From contig BQMJ01000014.1 in assembly GCA_025991245.1 (NCBI GenBank), positions 223,642 through 287,641 on the forward strand: DNA of 64,000 bases. Direction: 5' to 3'. The notes under the pieces are model-generated. The model saw only the letters and a program-made list of their open reading frames with translations, did not search any database and had not been told where the DNA came from. Of the stretch, positions 32,373-43,715 are shown piece after piece; positions within the stretch are counted from its first letter, which is position 1; every line of letters starts with the position of its first letter. This DNA is from Galdieria partita. Taxonomy: Eukaryota; Rhodophyta; Bangiophyceae; Galdieriales; Galdieriaceae. The translations under genes and the position numbers were made by a program.

Positions 32373-33530
32373 TTATTCACTCCATAGAACTTGCGATGAA
32401 TGATTTCGTTGCTTCTTAATGTATTTGACCAAATTCTTATTGCAGTATGCAAATATGAAAATAAAGATGCCAACAGCAACTATCACAGAAAATGAAACAA
32501 TATACCAAAGAGCAGCCTTGTATCCTTTTGTACTATAGTAAAAAGGCACATTTAAGTTTGTACCAAAACTATTTCCCATCTAGCTCATCTTCGTCAGAGT
32601 GAAGTCCTCAAATATTTGAAAACATCTGCTTACTGTTGCTCCAATCAGAGTGGCCGACAAAACCATATTTGAGATGAAATTGTATACGATAACATCGGTT
32701 TTTTTGCTTTCCATCTGAACTTTGCTTCTTTCCTTCCAACTTGCAAGAATTCGCTCATAAGAATCAAATGACTCTCTTATTTGCCCCAGTTTCTATAGAA
32801 ATTGTTCAAATTATTTTGAGTACGTTTGAATTCTTACGCAGTGTCTTACTTTGATTATTCTCAATAACAATTCTACTGTTTCATGTTCATCCACTGCGAA
32901 AGCAAATAGAGCATTTTCTTGTTTACTATGCATATCCAAGAGCAAGTAAGACATGTATATGCACAATTTATACAATTGTTTTTTCGAAAGTTGCGACACG
33001 GCATAGAATTGCGTAATTATTTCACTCGATTTTGCATGGATATTCCGCAAGTTATTCGATGTGGAACAAAATTCGATGAAAGAGGACACTTGTTCTTTCT
33101 TTTTATAATGCTTCACTGACAGTATCCAAAAGAACATCATTACTGTCTTAAGTCTTCCAGTGAAACAGTGAAACATATAAAACTCCATATCATTTTTCAA
33201 GCTTCTAATAATATCGTCAGCAGACATGGGATAGTTGATCAACAAGAGATTTTGCATAACCGAGATTGCCTTCCATTTTCCACAGGATATAAAGACAAGT
33301 CCTGTATTGAGCACCGTAATATCGAAATAACATTGAGAGGCTAGAAAAGTTCTCAGAGTCTTTTCCAGTGAGGATGAGAGACCTCTTCCTGGAGTTTCCT
33401 GGTCTTTCAAATTAGATTTACATATATCCATTATCTCATATTCATTTGCTTCGAATACACTTAACTCACATTGTAACGAGACTTGATAAACTGTGTATAT
33501 CAATTTAGGAAACAGTTTCTTTGGAGTCAT
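32373..33530 (-). CDS. Mrs2/CorA-like membrane protein with altered GMN motif
   Basis: Three exons (33530-32850, 32792-32634, 32579-32373) join in frame to 348 aa; the introns are 57 and 54 bp. The long N-terminal helical region leads to HETVELLLRIIKKL and a stalk, then two C-terminal helices (VYNFISNMVLSATLIGA and LWYIVSFSVIVAVGIFIF) in the Mrs2/CorA layout, with a basic tail. Where Mg channels have GMN after helix 1, this protein reads FGTN. Mg transport is therefore uncertain. The first in-frame ATG is at 33530; the frame continues upstream to a possible splice acceptor near 33563, so an upstream exon may be missing. The assignment rests on layout more than on strong sequence identity. Confidence 0.5.
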
Positions 33531-33554
33531 AGGAAAAGAAATCAATTTAGTCAA

Positions 33555-34634
33555 TATACAAAAGTTCTGCTAGAATGGCGTAAAACATCGACACGAGCAA
33601 TAGCAATGATGGCACGTGTACATTGGCTGCTGGATAGTATTGGAGCAGAATAATCACTAAATGGAACCAGTTGTTTGGCACACTAGTTCAAGGTACAGAA
33701 ATGTCATAAAATGATGTTTCTAGAAAGAAACAGCTGACTTTGATGTTTATTCTTCACGTATTTACTAGTGTCATATAGTTCAAATAAGGAATACTTGCAG
33801 TATATGTTATTGGCTTTTCTCTTGTTGTTAGGAGGTTTTTTGTTTTTGTAGTTTACTTATAGGAGTACAACTTGCTGCTGTTGTCAATCGTCTGATAGTT
33901 GCCAAGGAAGATTAGTTGATAACAGCATAACAACAAGAAGAGGCAAGACCTCCCTATTTCTTCAAGATTCGGTTGTTGTTCAACTTTGATGACAAGAAGA
34001 TTCTAAGATAGTTCGATAAGTACAAATTATGTTTCTTGTGAGTTACTTAGCGTCAAGTATTCGTTCCTTCGAGATACATGCATTGCCAAAGTCTTTACGT
34101 TGTTAAAATATTACTTGATATGTTGAAAGAACACTCGCTTTATTCAACAGTTGTCCAAAAGGACCTTCTAAGGTTGCCTTCGCACACAATATCTGTCCAA
34201 ACATCTCCTATTAAAACAGAGTGTATTTAGGCTTTGGATAAGATAGCTCCAAGTATTCAGTTGCAGTGAACCCAAAAAAAATTCTCGTACAAGTCGTTTT
34301 AGTTGCTTGATTTACCGCCAATTATAAAGAGACTCTCTAGCTGTTTCGATATACAATGAAGCCTGTAAAAAACAATTTTCTCCCATAGAATAACATTATG
34401 TAGAAAAACTCTAAAACCAGAGAAATTCCGATTGGTTGTCCATATGCCTAAAATGCTTTATTTCGACTTGTAACACCAACTTTTGCAACTAAAAATGCTG
34501 TGATAACAGGAATGTCATCTATTGCTCAAGAGCTTTGTTCAAAAAGTCTCAAATTATGTACAAGTTTGGTCCAAATGCTTTGATATCTCTATGAAACACG
34601 ACAGCATTCAGTTTCATTCTCTAAGAACACATTA
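33555..34634. other. Intergenic region, no gene recognised
   Basis: About 1.1 kb between two minus-strand genes, T-rich on the plus strand. A short plus frame (34522-34779) overlaps the 3' end of the sugar transporter and looks spurious. Nothing else can be supported. Confidence 0.35.
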
Positions 34635-36285
34635 TCAGAAAATACCTGTGCGCTCAAAGTCATTCATCTGTTCTGCTTCAATGGAGTGTTTCTTGGTAGA
34701 TTTAGCGGCAAGACTAGATGCAGCTTCTGTAGTGAGGTTCCCTATACGATTATCTTCCATCTTTGCAGTCTCATTTTGATTATCATCGTCTCTACATTTT
34801 GCATTCCTGTTTATCATCTTACCAAAAGCCTTTGGAATTTCCTCAACATGCTTTTTGGCTATTTGAAAAAAGGATTCTTCAAAGAGTTGATGTGTAGCTT
34901 CCATTTCAAGTCCTTTTGTTTCTGGGAGAAACAGAAATATAAAAACAGTAGAGAATATTGTGAAACCACCAAAGAAACCAAATGCTCCCTGTGCATGCAT
35001 AGTCTTCAACATGGTTGGCCAAGAAAACGAAACTACAAAATTCAGCATATAGCTACAAAAAGAGTTCAGAGTAAGACATTGAGTTCGAATTTGCCACGGA
35101 TATATTTCTGCTGTAATAACCCAAGGCATAGGTCCTATTCCAGGACCTAGAAACAAACGAAACAGCAGCGTTCCTGTAATGTTCAAGGCTAATCTAACTT
35201 GTTTGTCGCCAAAGAAAGAAAAACCACACATCCATAAAGTTATTGCTACAAATGGCATAGTCGACAGTAGCAAAATTCTACGGCCAACTCGATCTACCAG
35301 CCAGAATGTTGGGAGACCAAAAATAACAGTTCCAAAACCCAACGCCAGACTAATCTCGATACTTCGTGAGTCAGAAAGTCCTGCTAGTTGTAAAACATAG
35401 TCAAAGTAAAACATAACTGCATTTACACCGCTAAATTGTTGAGCAATTTGCAAAGCCAAACCCAACATCAATGCTCGTCTCACACTTGGTTTATCTTGAA
35501 CAATACGAATAAAACTGGGTTGCGACTTTGCAGCTTGCCTTTCTTTATCTATAAAGTTACTCATCAGTTCAAGATCTCTGAGTGCTATTTCTTCCGAATT
35601 TCGAAGCTGATACAGAGAATTTTTAGCTTTTTCCAAACGACCCTTGGATAATAACCATCTGGGGGATTCACAAGAAAAGAATAGGGCAATGACATCCACA
35701 GTTGCAGGTAATATAACTGCACCTAGCATAAATCGCCAGCCATGTGAAATATTCACAAAAATGACATCCACTACAAAGCCAATGAAATATCCAAAAACAT
35801 ATGCGACTTGATATACTGTGGTAAATACTCCACGTATCTCTGTAGGAGCACATTCGGACAGAAACACTGGTATTGTGCTGGTAAAAACTCCAAAGGAAAC
35901 TCCTAAAACAAGCCTTCCGAACAGTAAAACACCCCAGATGTTTGAAAAGGCTTCAATCAAACCCGCTACAATAGCATCCAACCCTGCCAGAAACATAGAA
36001 CCTCTTCTCCCTATTAGAGAATTCAACAAAGTGGATCTAAGAGTTGTTATAGTATTCTTCTTCCAATAAATACTTTTCTTACAGAAATGAACCCAACAAG
36101 GCGCCTAACAAAGTGGCGGCTATCGTAAGGCCCTGAAGTGAAGCATCTAGATTGAACCGCTTTATAAAGAAGAGTTGTGCACCCCCAACAAGTGCTGTGT
36201 CAATACCAACCACACTTCCACCAAACGTTCCGACAACTAACACCAAGTGAAGCTTCCATGGCATCTGTTTTAAAACACTCAACAT
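34635..36285 (-). CDS. MFS sugar transporter (SP family)
   Basis: Twelve-helix proton-coupled sugar or polyol transporter of the plasma membrane. Exons 36285-36083 and 36036-34635 join across a 46-bp intron to 534 aa. Signature segments are NSLIGRRGS, GRLVLGVSFGV, SECAPTEIRG, ESPRWLLSKGR, QQFSGVNAVMFY, DRVGRRILLL, GPMPWVITAEIYPWQIR and the C-terminal FLPETKGLEME. The first ATG of the frame is at 36285 (the frame is open to 36306 without an ATG). The C-terminal cytosolic tail is long and polar. Substrate cannot be told from sequence. It is the last ordinary metabolic gene before the telomere-proximal gene-poor region. Confidence 0.92.
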
Positions 36286-36309
36286 ATCCTTTTGTGTATT
36301 GCGCAAACG

Positions 36310-38157
36310 AGCAAACTACCAATATCTTAAATGACTTTTTGAAGAAATTCCGATATAAGCTCGAAGAAATTGTCGATTGGGCAACCAACTATTCTCAGAA
36401 TTCTCAAGCCTTCGAATTTTGCGTATCAGTTTCAAGTCATTCGTTGAATCAAAAAGCACCTCTAAGTATTTGTATTCGTCAGATACTGGATTATCTAGAC
36501 CATTGAAAGCTGAAAGGGCCGGTATTGTATGGGTGGAAATATTTAGAACCTTGAATGAAATCATTCCACCTTTCAAGTAAATCAAGTCTTGACTATATTC
36601 TAGAGATTTTCTTCGAACTTGACTGCATAAGAAAATACTCGAGAAACTCCCTAGTTAGAAGACGCTATGATTTCTCTAAGTCCTTCTTTGTCAACTCTTA
36701 AATTACCTGCTATAGATACCTCTCAAAATTCAACAAATCTCCCTAAACTTCCTCTTCCGGACTCTTTTCGACTGAAGCAAGGACTCTCGTTTAAACCACA
36801 AACAACATTGTTCCAAAAACAGAGAACCGTCTTGATGAATAGAGACAATTCAAGGCTTCTATTATTATACACTTTGCGTTAAACGACGTATACTGAATAC
36901 TGTTTTAAGAAAGTGCCTGAAAAGTAAGAAGACAACTCAGCCAACTGAAAATTACAGGATAGTTCAAAGTTTTCATTTCGGTTCTTCTAAAAACCTTCGT
37001 TTCTTACGGAGACAATGAAGAAAACTATTCTGAGTATTGAGAGCAGTAAAATATAGATATTTAACAGAATAGAAATTTCTAGTATAAATGCAAAATAGTA
37101 TTGTTCTAAACTCTGAATAATTTTGGTATCCTGTGACGTTGGGAATTCTGCTGAGATCTTTCATGTTTATCTTCTCTGTGATCTCATGGTAGTAGCCTTT
37201 TGACCAGTTTGTAACTGAGCTTTCCTACGTCATTCTCGATGTGATAGTCTTAGCAGCACTTGCAGCAATGTTGGAATAGCTATGAAGTTTGTTCATTCCT
37301 CATTAGAAGAATGTCATGAAACCTAGAATAGGAACGCTTTGACTTCTTTGGTTAGTCCTTCGATGTGCCAGGCAACGCATGCTTTTTGTACTATTTTTGT
37401 CTTTCATTATAAGAAGAAATGAGAAAAGAGAAGTCTATTATAGAATTACATTAATGTTTCTTTTTCGTGGAATGCACTGGTTGTCGTAGAAAAGTGTTGC
37501 TACTCTGACAAAAACGAAAATGTATCATGGCACGTGATTGCAAGTATTGTTTTGTTTACACTTTGATGCAAATATGTCTACCTTTTGCATGTTTGTAGAA
37601 ACTTGTGTACAATAGAGGAAAACCCAAACAGTCTATGTTTCGTCAACTTTTAAATTGCTACCCTATTACGATTCATATAATCTGTGAAATTTCAACTTGT
37701 GTTTCAGCCTAGTTTCTGTGTTATTTATCGAGAATCATTCATAGTAATTCTGTTGCGAATTTCAGTTTTAAGTGTGCAGCTTTCATAATATTTATATGTT
37801 TTTACGAGGATCACAATTCTAAGGAAGAGTAGCAATAGACAAGTTCTCTGCAAAACGTCCGAGAGAAGACTGTTAGCTTTCTTCATTAAGACTGTATTTT
37901 GGGTAATCTTGTAAACGAAAGCCTTTCGTAGAAATATTAGGAAGGTGTGGTAGGAATACCTTCTTGTATGCAACACTTGACCCACAACGCAACATTGTTT
38001 CGTCTACAAATTATCTTTTATTTATACTACAAAGTCAAGATCTTTGATGGAACCTCATAAGATTGGGCACAATGGTTCATCATTAGGAGTACGCTTCAAA
38101 AGGTCCAGAAATGAACTCTCTAACAAATGAGTTGCTATAGCCATCCTCGACTGTTAT
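36310..38157. other. Gene-poor stretch at the start of the subtelomere
   Basis: About 1.85 kb with no recognisable gene. A 71-codon plus frame at 36667-36882 (Ser/Leu/Pro-rich, with a good ATG) and an 89-codon minus frame at 36316-36585 show no family similarity and do not splice convincingly to the sugar transporter. Gene density drops sharply from here on. Confidence 0.4.
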
Positions 38158-40260
38158 TCAACATTCAATCCATGCCTTCAATAGTTTTGAAACCCAAAAA
38201 GTCTTCAAACATTCAGTAGGACATACTACAACTTGACAACGAGGAGGTACAATTATACAAGCTTCAGTGGAATTCTGCATTTCAATAGGATATTTGACAA
38301 GACGGTAAATAACATTTTCTTGTTTATAGCAGAAACCACTATTTAATATCCAATTCTGACTATTTGTAAATTGCACAGCCTTCTCTGCAGTACATTCATG
38401 GCTTACAATCAACTGAGTTGCCATTGTATTGTTGTTTTCTCGTTCCAACTGCGAGGAAACTGATTCAAGAAACTTGGCAAATATCGCTTCAATCACTGCA
38501 CCCTAGCTAGTTGCTCGAAAACAACTCAATACAATGCTTGTCAAATAGATTCTTTCGTTCCTTTCGAATTCTTCAATTTCTTCGGTTTCCACAAGAATAT
38601 TGTCTACTTGGAGACGTGGAACAAGACAGTCTGTAGATCCGTAATGCGAGGGCAGACAAGATGGAAGAAACACTTGACAAATCAATTGGTTTCTCTACTA
38701 TTCAAGTGCTCTTAGTTTTTCCAGAATTGTCAGTGGTTGACTGTTGATATTTGGAGCGTAACCTTTTTGAAATTTTCCAGATTTTTTCAGTTGTGTATAG
38801 AGAGTAATGGAAATTAGAGTATATGTTGTCGACTGTTGTTGGAATGCTGTATTTGTCAAGGTCAATTCATGGACCGTTGTCTGCATATTGGTACTTACTA
38901 TGTGAGTCCTAATGATATGATGTCATTGAAGATTTTCCTATACAGAATTGACAAGTAGAAAGAGTCAATAATCGTTACTCCATTTCTTTGAATTTCAATT
39001 GTACTCTATGGATTATGAAACACTTGATCTGTACATAAGCCGAATTAAAAGCTGATTAGTTGTCTTTTATCAGCATAATTGCCTTCAAAATGACAACTTA
39101 TGTGTCGTTGCTAATAGGTGCTTGCTTCTCTTTGTGATGAACGATTTCTCCTCCAACAATTTCATTAGCAAAGATTCGTTCATCTGACAGACTTTAAGAG
39201 CTTCCTGAATACTTTCTGAATGATCGCTTGGCTGAAAAACATGTCTCCAAGTTTGAAACAACGTTTGTATACAACTGGAGATACCCAATAAAGACGCTCT
39301 TCAAAGCTGTTTACTTGAAATTGAGGTTGAGTTGATTTCCATCCAAAGTGCTAGCTAAAACTGACTGTGTTTTGGATATATACATCATCTATTATTGCAA
39401 ACCAATCATCCATCTCAGAGTTTCCGCCTCCACAATTGTTCATCATTAGTTTGCCAGTCAAGCAAATAAAATATTCAACCACATATCATTTGTCCTAGTC
39501 GTTGTAAATCACAAAGCTCAAAACAACTCTGCTTCCATCAAAGGATAATAAAGCATCACTTTTCCAAGAAAACTCGAAATCTTTCAGAAAAGCCTTCACT
39601 ACAAAGAAACTCAATATAGTCTGGTACTGATAAACTACCTTTGGCCTCCTTAAATGGTACTGGAGTAACATAAGCAATACTTATGCAGTGTCGCCAATCA
39701 ACACCTTTGGAATCCAACAAACGAAAATCTACAATCCTTCCAGAATCATCTTCTTCAAACGCGAAACTCTTCATTCAGAATCAAACCCATTAAGCTTAGT
39801 AACTGAGGCTTGTCTGTTACTATCACTCGTCTCCTCTTCTTATTATGTTTTTGGCCACTTTGGGAACTTGCCATTGATCGTTGTTTGCTCTTTGACCTAC
39901 TAGTTGATAAGTTAGCCGATTCTGAAGTATTCCATGCATCTCTCTTGAAAGAAGGTGGCAAAAAGGAGTTTTCAATAGTAGCAGAGTCACGATTATGGTT
40001 GTAAATGAAGATATAGATACTTGAAAAAAGTATATATGCCATTGAGAATTTACTATACCCACAAAAATATAGTCAAATCGAGGATCTCGTTCTTCCGGTA
40101 TATCCAACAGGAATGAGTAAACTTTTTCATTGGAGGATCAAATTCATCTCTAATCAACCGAACCCAACTTTTACAAGATAAACTCAAGTTCCTATAAGGT
40201 TTGCTATCGGAACGGATAGTCACTTTTTCCACATTACTGACAAACCATAGAAAGAATCAT
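38158..40260 (-). pseudogene. Decayed downstream part of a CR/RHS-type NTPase-nuclease gene
   Basis: The minus strand downstream of the NTPase gene holds a string of short frames in changing phases: 40240-40085 (VTIRSDSKPYRNL...CKSWVRLI), 39774-39556 (DFRLLDSKGVDWRHCISIAYV), 39288-39085 (TWRHVFQPSDHSESI), 38886-38698, 38685-38503 and 38496-38158. None is closed by good splice sites. Parts of 38158-39100 are similar to 49850-50620, where the same order of segments follows another NTPase fragment. This is best read as an eroded C-terminal (possibly nuclease) portion of the gene or of an older copy. The decay is inferred from frame loss and the paralogous match. Confidence 0.45.
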
Positions 40261-40286
40261 TCTTCAAAAGTTTGACCCTTTATTCT

Positions 40287-41954
40287 CTATCCATTTCGAT
40301 AACGTTCAGCAAGTTCAGCCAAGTACTTCTCAGAAGCATATCTTTCACGGAAAGAGGATAACAAGATGTCGCGTGCAACACTATTATAAAAGCGCAAATA
40401 GATGTGGCTCACTACAACTAATAAACCTCGACTAATATATGCTCCGTCTGCAATAGTAATATTGGGTTTAGTTCTATCCATGAATAGCTTATAAAGCATC
40501 GAATCAAAATCTCTCTTTTCTCTTTCAGACCTAAGTCCATCGAGATAGTCATTATGCCTTCTTATCATTTCACAATACACTTTTGCGGTGAATTCAACCC
40601 TCAAATCTTCAAAACTAGCATCAGGATGATCGTTGGCCAGAGCTACCATTCTGGCTATCATTATAGGCACCAACCCAGTAAGTTCGACCACTTCATCTGA
40701 ATGTTGACGAAGAATAGAGGGATAATCAGGTAACTCTTCCCACAAGTCAAACTCTTTGAAACCTAGCGGCTCCAAATAGTGTTTGACATCTCCATAACCA
40801 CTACGCAAATTATCTTCAAATTGATGATGCTGTGAACCTGCAAGAAGAACTCCACAATAAGGCTATTCAAGTAAATGAAAAAGTCATTATAAAACAAGAG
40901 AGAACCATTACTTACTGTATTCATTACTTCAAACTCAGTGTAAAACTGGAAAAAATCCGGCCATCTATTTATGTTACGACCAAACTCGCTCCAAAACGCA
41001 TTATGTTCATCTACAATTAACATATTGCGTGGTGCAAGCCCCATCATAACACGACGAATAGCGAAAGCTAGATTCAGATCTTTCTCTTTCATGGCAAAAT
41101 AAATGATATCTTTAAGGGGGGGGGGCAACATTCAAAGAACGATACCAAGATGACTCGAAACTTGGCATTTCTTCTAAAATGTCTGCATTCATAAAAAGCA
41201 ACATTTTCAAGTAACGGGAAACCATTTGAGAGATGTTGCTACAGTTCTTCAACCACGCCTCTGCGTTTCCAATATACTGCAGGGGAATCCTGCAATGCCT
41301 TGAAAACACAGCCGCCATATAGAGCTCTACGCTCTTTCCTAGACCACTAGCTGCAGAAACTATTATCTGCTGGGGTGGAGGACTGCAACCTTTTGCATCA
41401 AGACTTTCAATGTGTCTATTCCACCTCTTGATAAACTCTCGTCTCAGAAAGATTCTTGAAATATTACCAGGACTTGGCTGAACTGGAAAATCTTCGGGAA
41501 ACTTCTTGGGAGCAAGCAACGGTGCAACGTCTTCAAAAGTTTCTTCTCCAAATTTGAAAACTTTACCTCCTACTTGTATTTTTTCTCCAAGAACTGACGC
41601 AACAGTTTTGAACAAACACTCTTGTTGAAGATAAGGCAAGTTTGTCAACCATACGTTGCTAAACTTTTCGTCAATTTTAACATCGTCTTGTACAAATATC
41701 TCTCTAAAGTCAACATATCTTTCACTGTCCCTGTCACGACCATTTATGATTAAGGCAAGAATAACTCTTCGACGACCAAAATTAGAACGCTTCTTGTCAA
41801 AACAAGACAACGCCTTTGTAAAGCTTCTATTCCATAAATGACACTCTTTGGTTCTACAAAACACCATAGTTTTGAATGGATACTGAACATTGGCTCGAGA
41901 AAGACATGTAGAATGAATCGAAAAAGCAAAGCAACCAACAAGCATTGCAACCAT
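40287..41954 (-). CDS. CR/RHS-like P-loop NTPase, frame broken at a C10 run
   Basis: Resembles the Crinkler/RHS-type P-loop NTPases found in many eukaryotic subtelomeres. From ATG 41954 a hydrophobic leader (MLVGCFAFSIHS) is followed by Walker A SAASGLGKS (about 200-208). The first frame ends in a short Pro run at a homopolymer of ten C (plus strand G, 41116-41125). The homologous frame resumes immediately after it with LKDIIYFAMKEKD and the Walker B-like MLIVDEHNAFW. A 53-bp intron (40915-40863) leads to exon 40862-40287, with AGSQHHQFED, GYGDVKHYLEPL and a helical C-terminus. The break may be a true frameshift, a polymerase-slippage error in the sequence, or slippage during expression. It is listed as one gene with a break. 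Confidence 0.55.
41116..41125. other. G10/C10 homopolymer causing frameshift
   Basis: Ten consecutive G on the plus strand. On the coding (minus) strand this C run joins two frames of the NTPase gene that are out of register by one base. A run of 8 or 11 would restore one frame. No other homopolymer G run of this size was noticed in the window. Confidence 0.9.
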
Positions 41955-43715
41955 CCAACGTTATCTCACAATCTCGAAGCCCGATGGATGGACGATTGCT
42001 TTAAAGCCAATCAATAATGATATAGTCATTGTCTACTGAATTGTTGTTTGTAAACAAAGAAAAGCCTACAAGTTTCACAAAGTTTAAACTAAGTATGTTT
42101 GATTAGAAAAATTGTCTTTCAACGAACAAGTGAAAGCTACAATTTGAGTAATTTTATTTCCCACTATGGATGGTGTTTGACTTGCTGTTTCAAAGAGAAA
42201 TATTGTACTGCCTTCTCTTAGTTACCATGTTTAGAATGTTGTAAAGTTTGCAAAAGCACGTTGTTACTTATTCAATTTTTATGTCTTGATAATAACTATA
42301 TACAGCATTCTAGGAGTATCCTTGACATTTGTTCATTGTTTACGAAAATTGCCAAAGTGCATCGTATGCTAAGATAGAAACGACTCCCTTGCATATAGTC
42401 GATAAGCATTTCTAACACAAACTTTGAATCTTTCTGATGAAAAATATGCTTTCAACTTACCCAGAATTGGTTTGTCTGATACTCTCATACAATTTATCGT
42501 CTCAATAAGAGTCGTTTACAATGTATTTGTCTGGTTTATTTTCAGATGATTGCTTTGTTTTCCAAAAATGATGGCTCACAATATATATGGCAACTTCTGG
42601 CTTTTTACCAAAAGGGATTTTCATTTAAAGTCTTTTTCCGTCAGGCTCAATTTGTTTTGCTTTCTTAAGTGACAATAAGTAAAAATACTGCTCTCCAAGA
42701 CATCCATAGAGTTGATTCATTTGAACTAAAGACCAATTTGCAAGTCATTGAGGAGAAGCTGTTTCTTCTCGGACAACAGTCACATGGAGCGATATCATCT
42801 CAAGACAATATATGCAAGAGTTTTGAAACAACAGTAGGTAGACAAACTATAAAACAACCAAGGTCGAGTTGTACGAAATGCCATTCTGTAAAAGCAAAGG
42901 ACCTAACATATTTCCAAGAAATTGTTTGAATAACAATTTGAAGACTTTATTCAAAGGTAAAATGTCAAATGTTGTTATGATTACGAGTTGGTTTTGGGTA
43001 GCTTATAATAAATGATTGATTGAGTGCTAAAACATCCATTGATTCATTTTTAAATGAATATCAAGTTGCGTATATCACTTTGTCCGGATTCATGATCAAC
43101 CGGTTTCTATGATTCCATCACAACTTTGCATAATCTTCTCTAAAAAGGCGTGCGTATCTTTCTTCTTGAAAAATACCATCAATATTTTCTTGGAGCATTC
43201 ATTCAATCCAATTACGTGCGTAGCTTGATAGAATACTTTCAATTCCTTCTTGGAATAAACTATATCTTACGTTCCACATTTTCTTCTTTGGATTTGCGAA
43301 TCCAATAAAACAAAACTATAAGTTGACAGCTCCAGAATGTCCAACTAGTCCCCTTTGATAGTTGCACCAGTTGGACTTCATTCAAACAGCGTTGTCAATT
43401 GCAAAGATATGAATGATCAAACTCAATATGGTCTCTGACATTGTATTTGCAAGTAGCATAAAGATAACAATATTCTAAACTATGTCCTCGTGATAAGAAA
43501 AGTAAACAGTTAATACTCTTTTATACATACACTCTGTGATTGAAAGAATCTGTGAAAAAGAATGACAAGTGATGTAGGTCATTAAATGACTTTCGACACT
43601 GTTCTATGACAATCATGACACATTTTAGAATACCACTAGTACATTTCAAACATATTTAATTCAAATGTTCCAGAGATAATTATCGAATGAACAATTGAAT
43701 ATACGAATTCAAACT
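41955..43715. other. Subtelomeric spacer between two NTPase genes
   Basis: About 1.75 kb, AT-rich. One plus frame at 42669-42929 (86 codons, starting with a non-ATG codon, with CTKCHSVKAKD near its end) has no recognisable family. Nothing else can be supported. Confidence 0.35.

Noticed and set aside
36316-36585. Minus-strand 89-codon frame as a first exon of the sugar transporter
   Set aside because: No donor site gives the phase needed to enter the transporter frame at the acceptor near 36316; the ATG at 36285 suffices.
36667-36882. 71-codon plus-strand frame (Ser/Leu/Pro-rich)
   Set aside because: Has a proper ATG but no similarity, no downstream exon could be joined, and its length is expected by chance in this composition.
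42669-42929. 86-codon plus-strand frame with a CTKC sequence
   Set aside because: Begins with a non-ATG codon, a single CxxC is not a finger, and it lies in eroded subtelomeric sequence.
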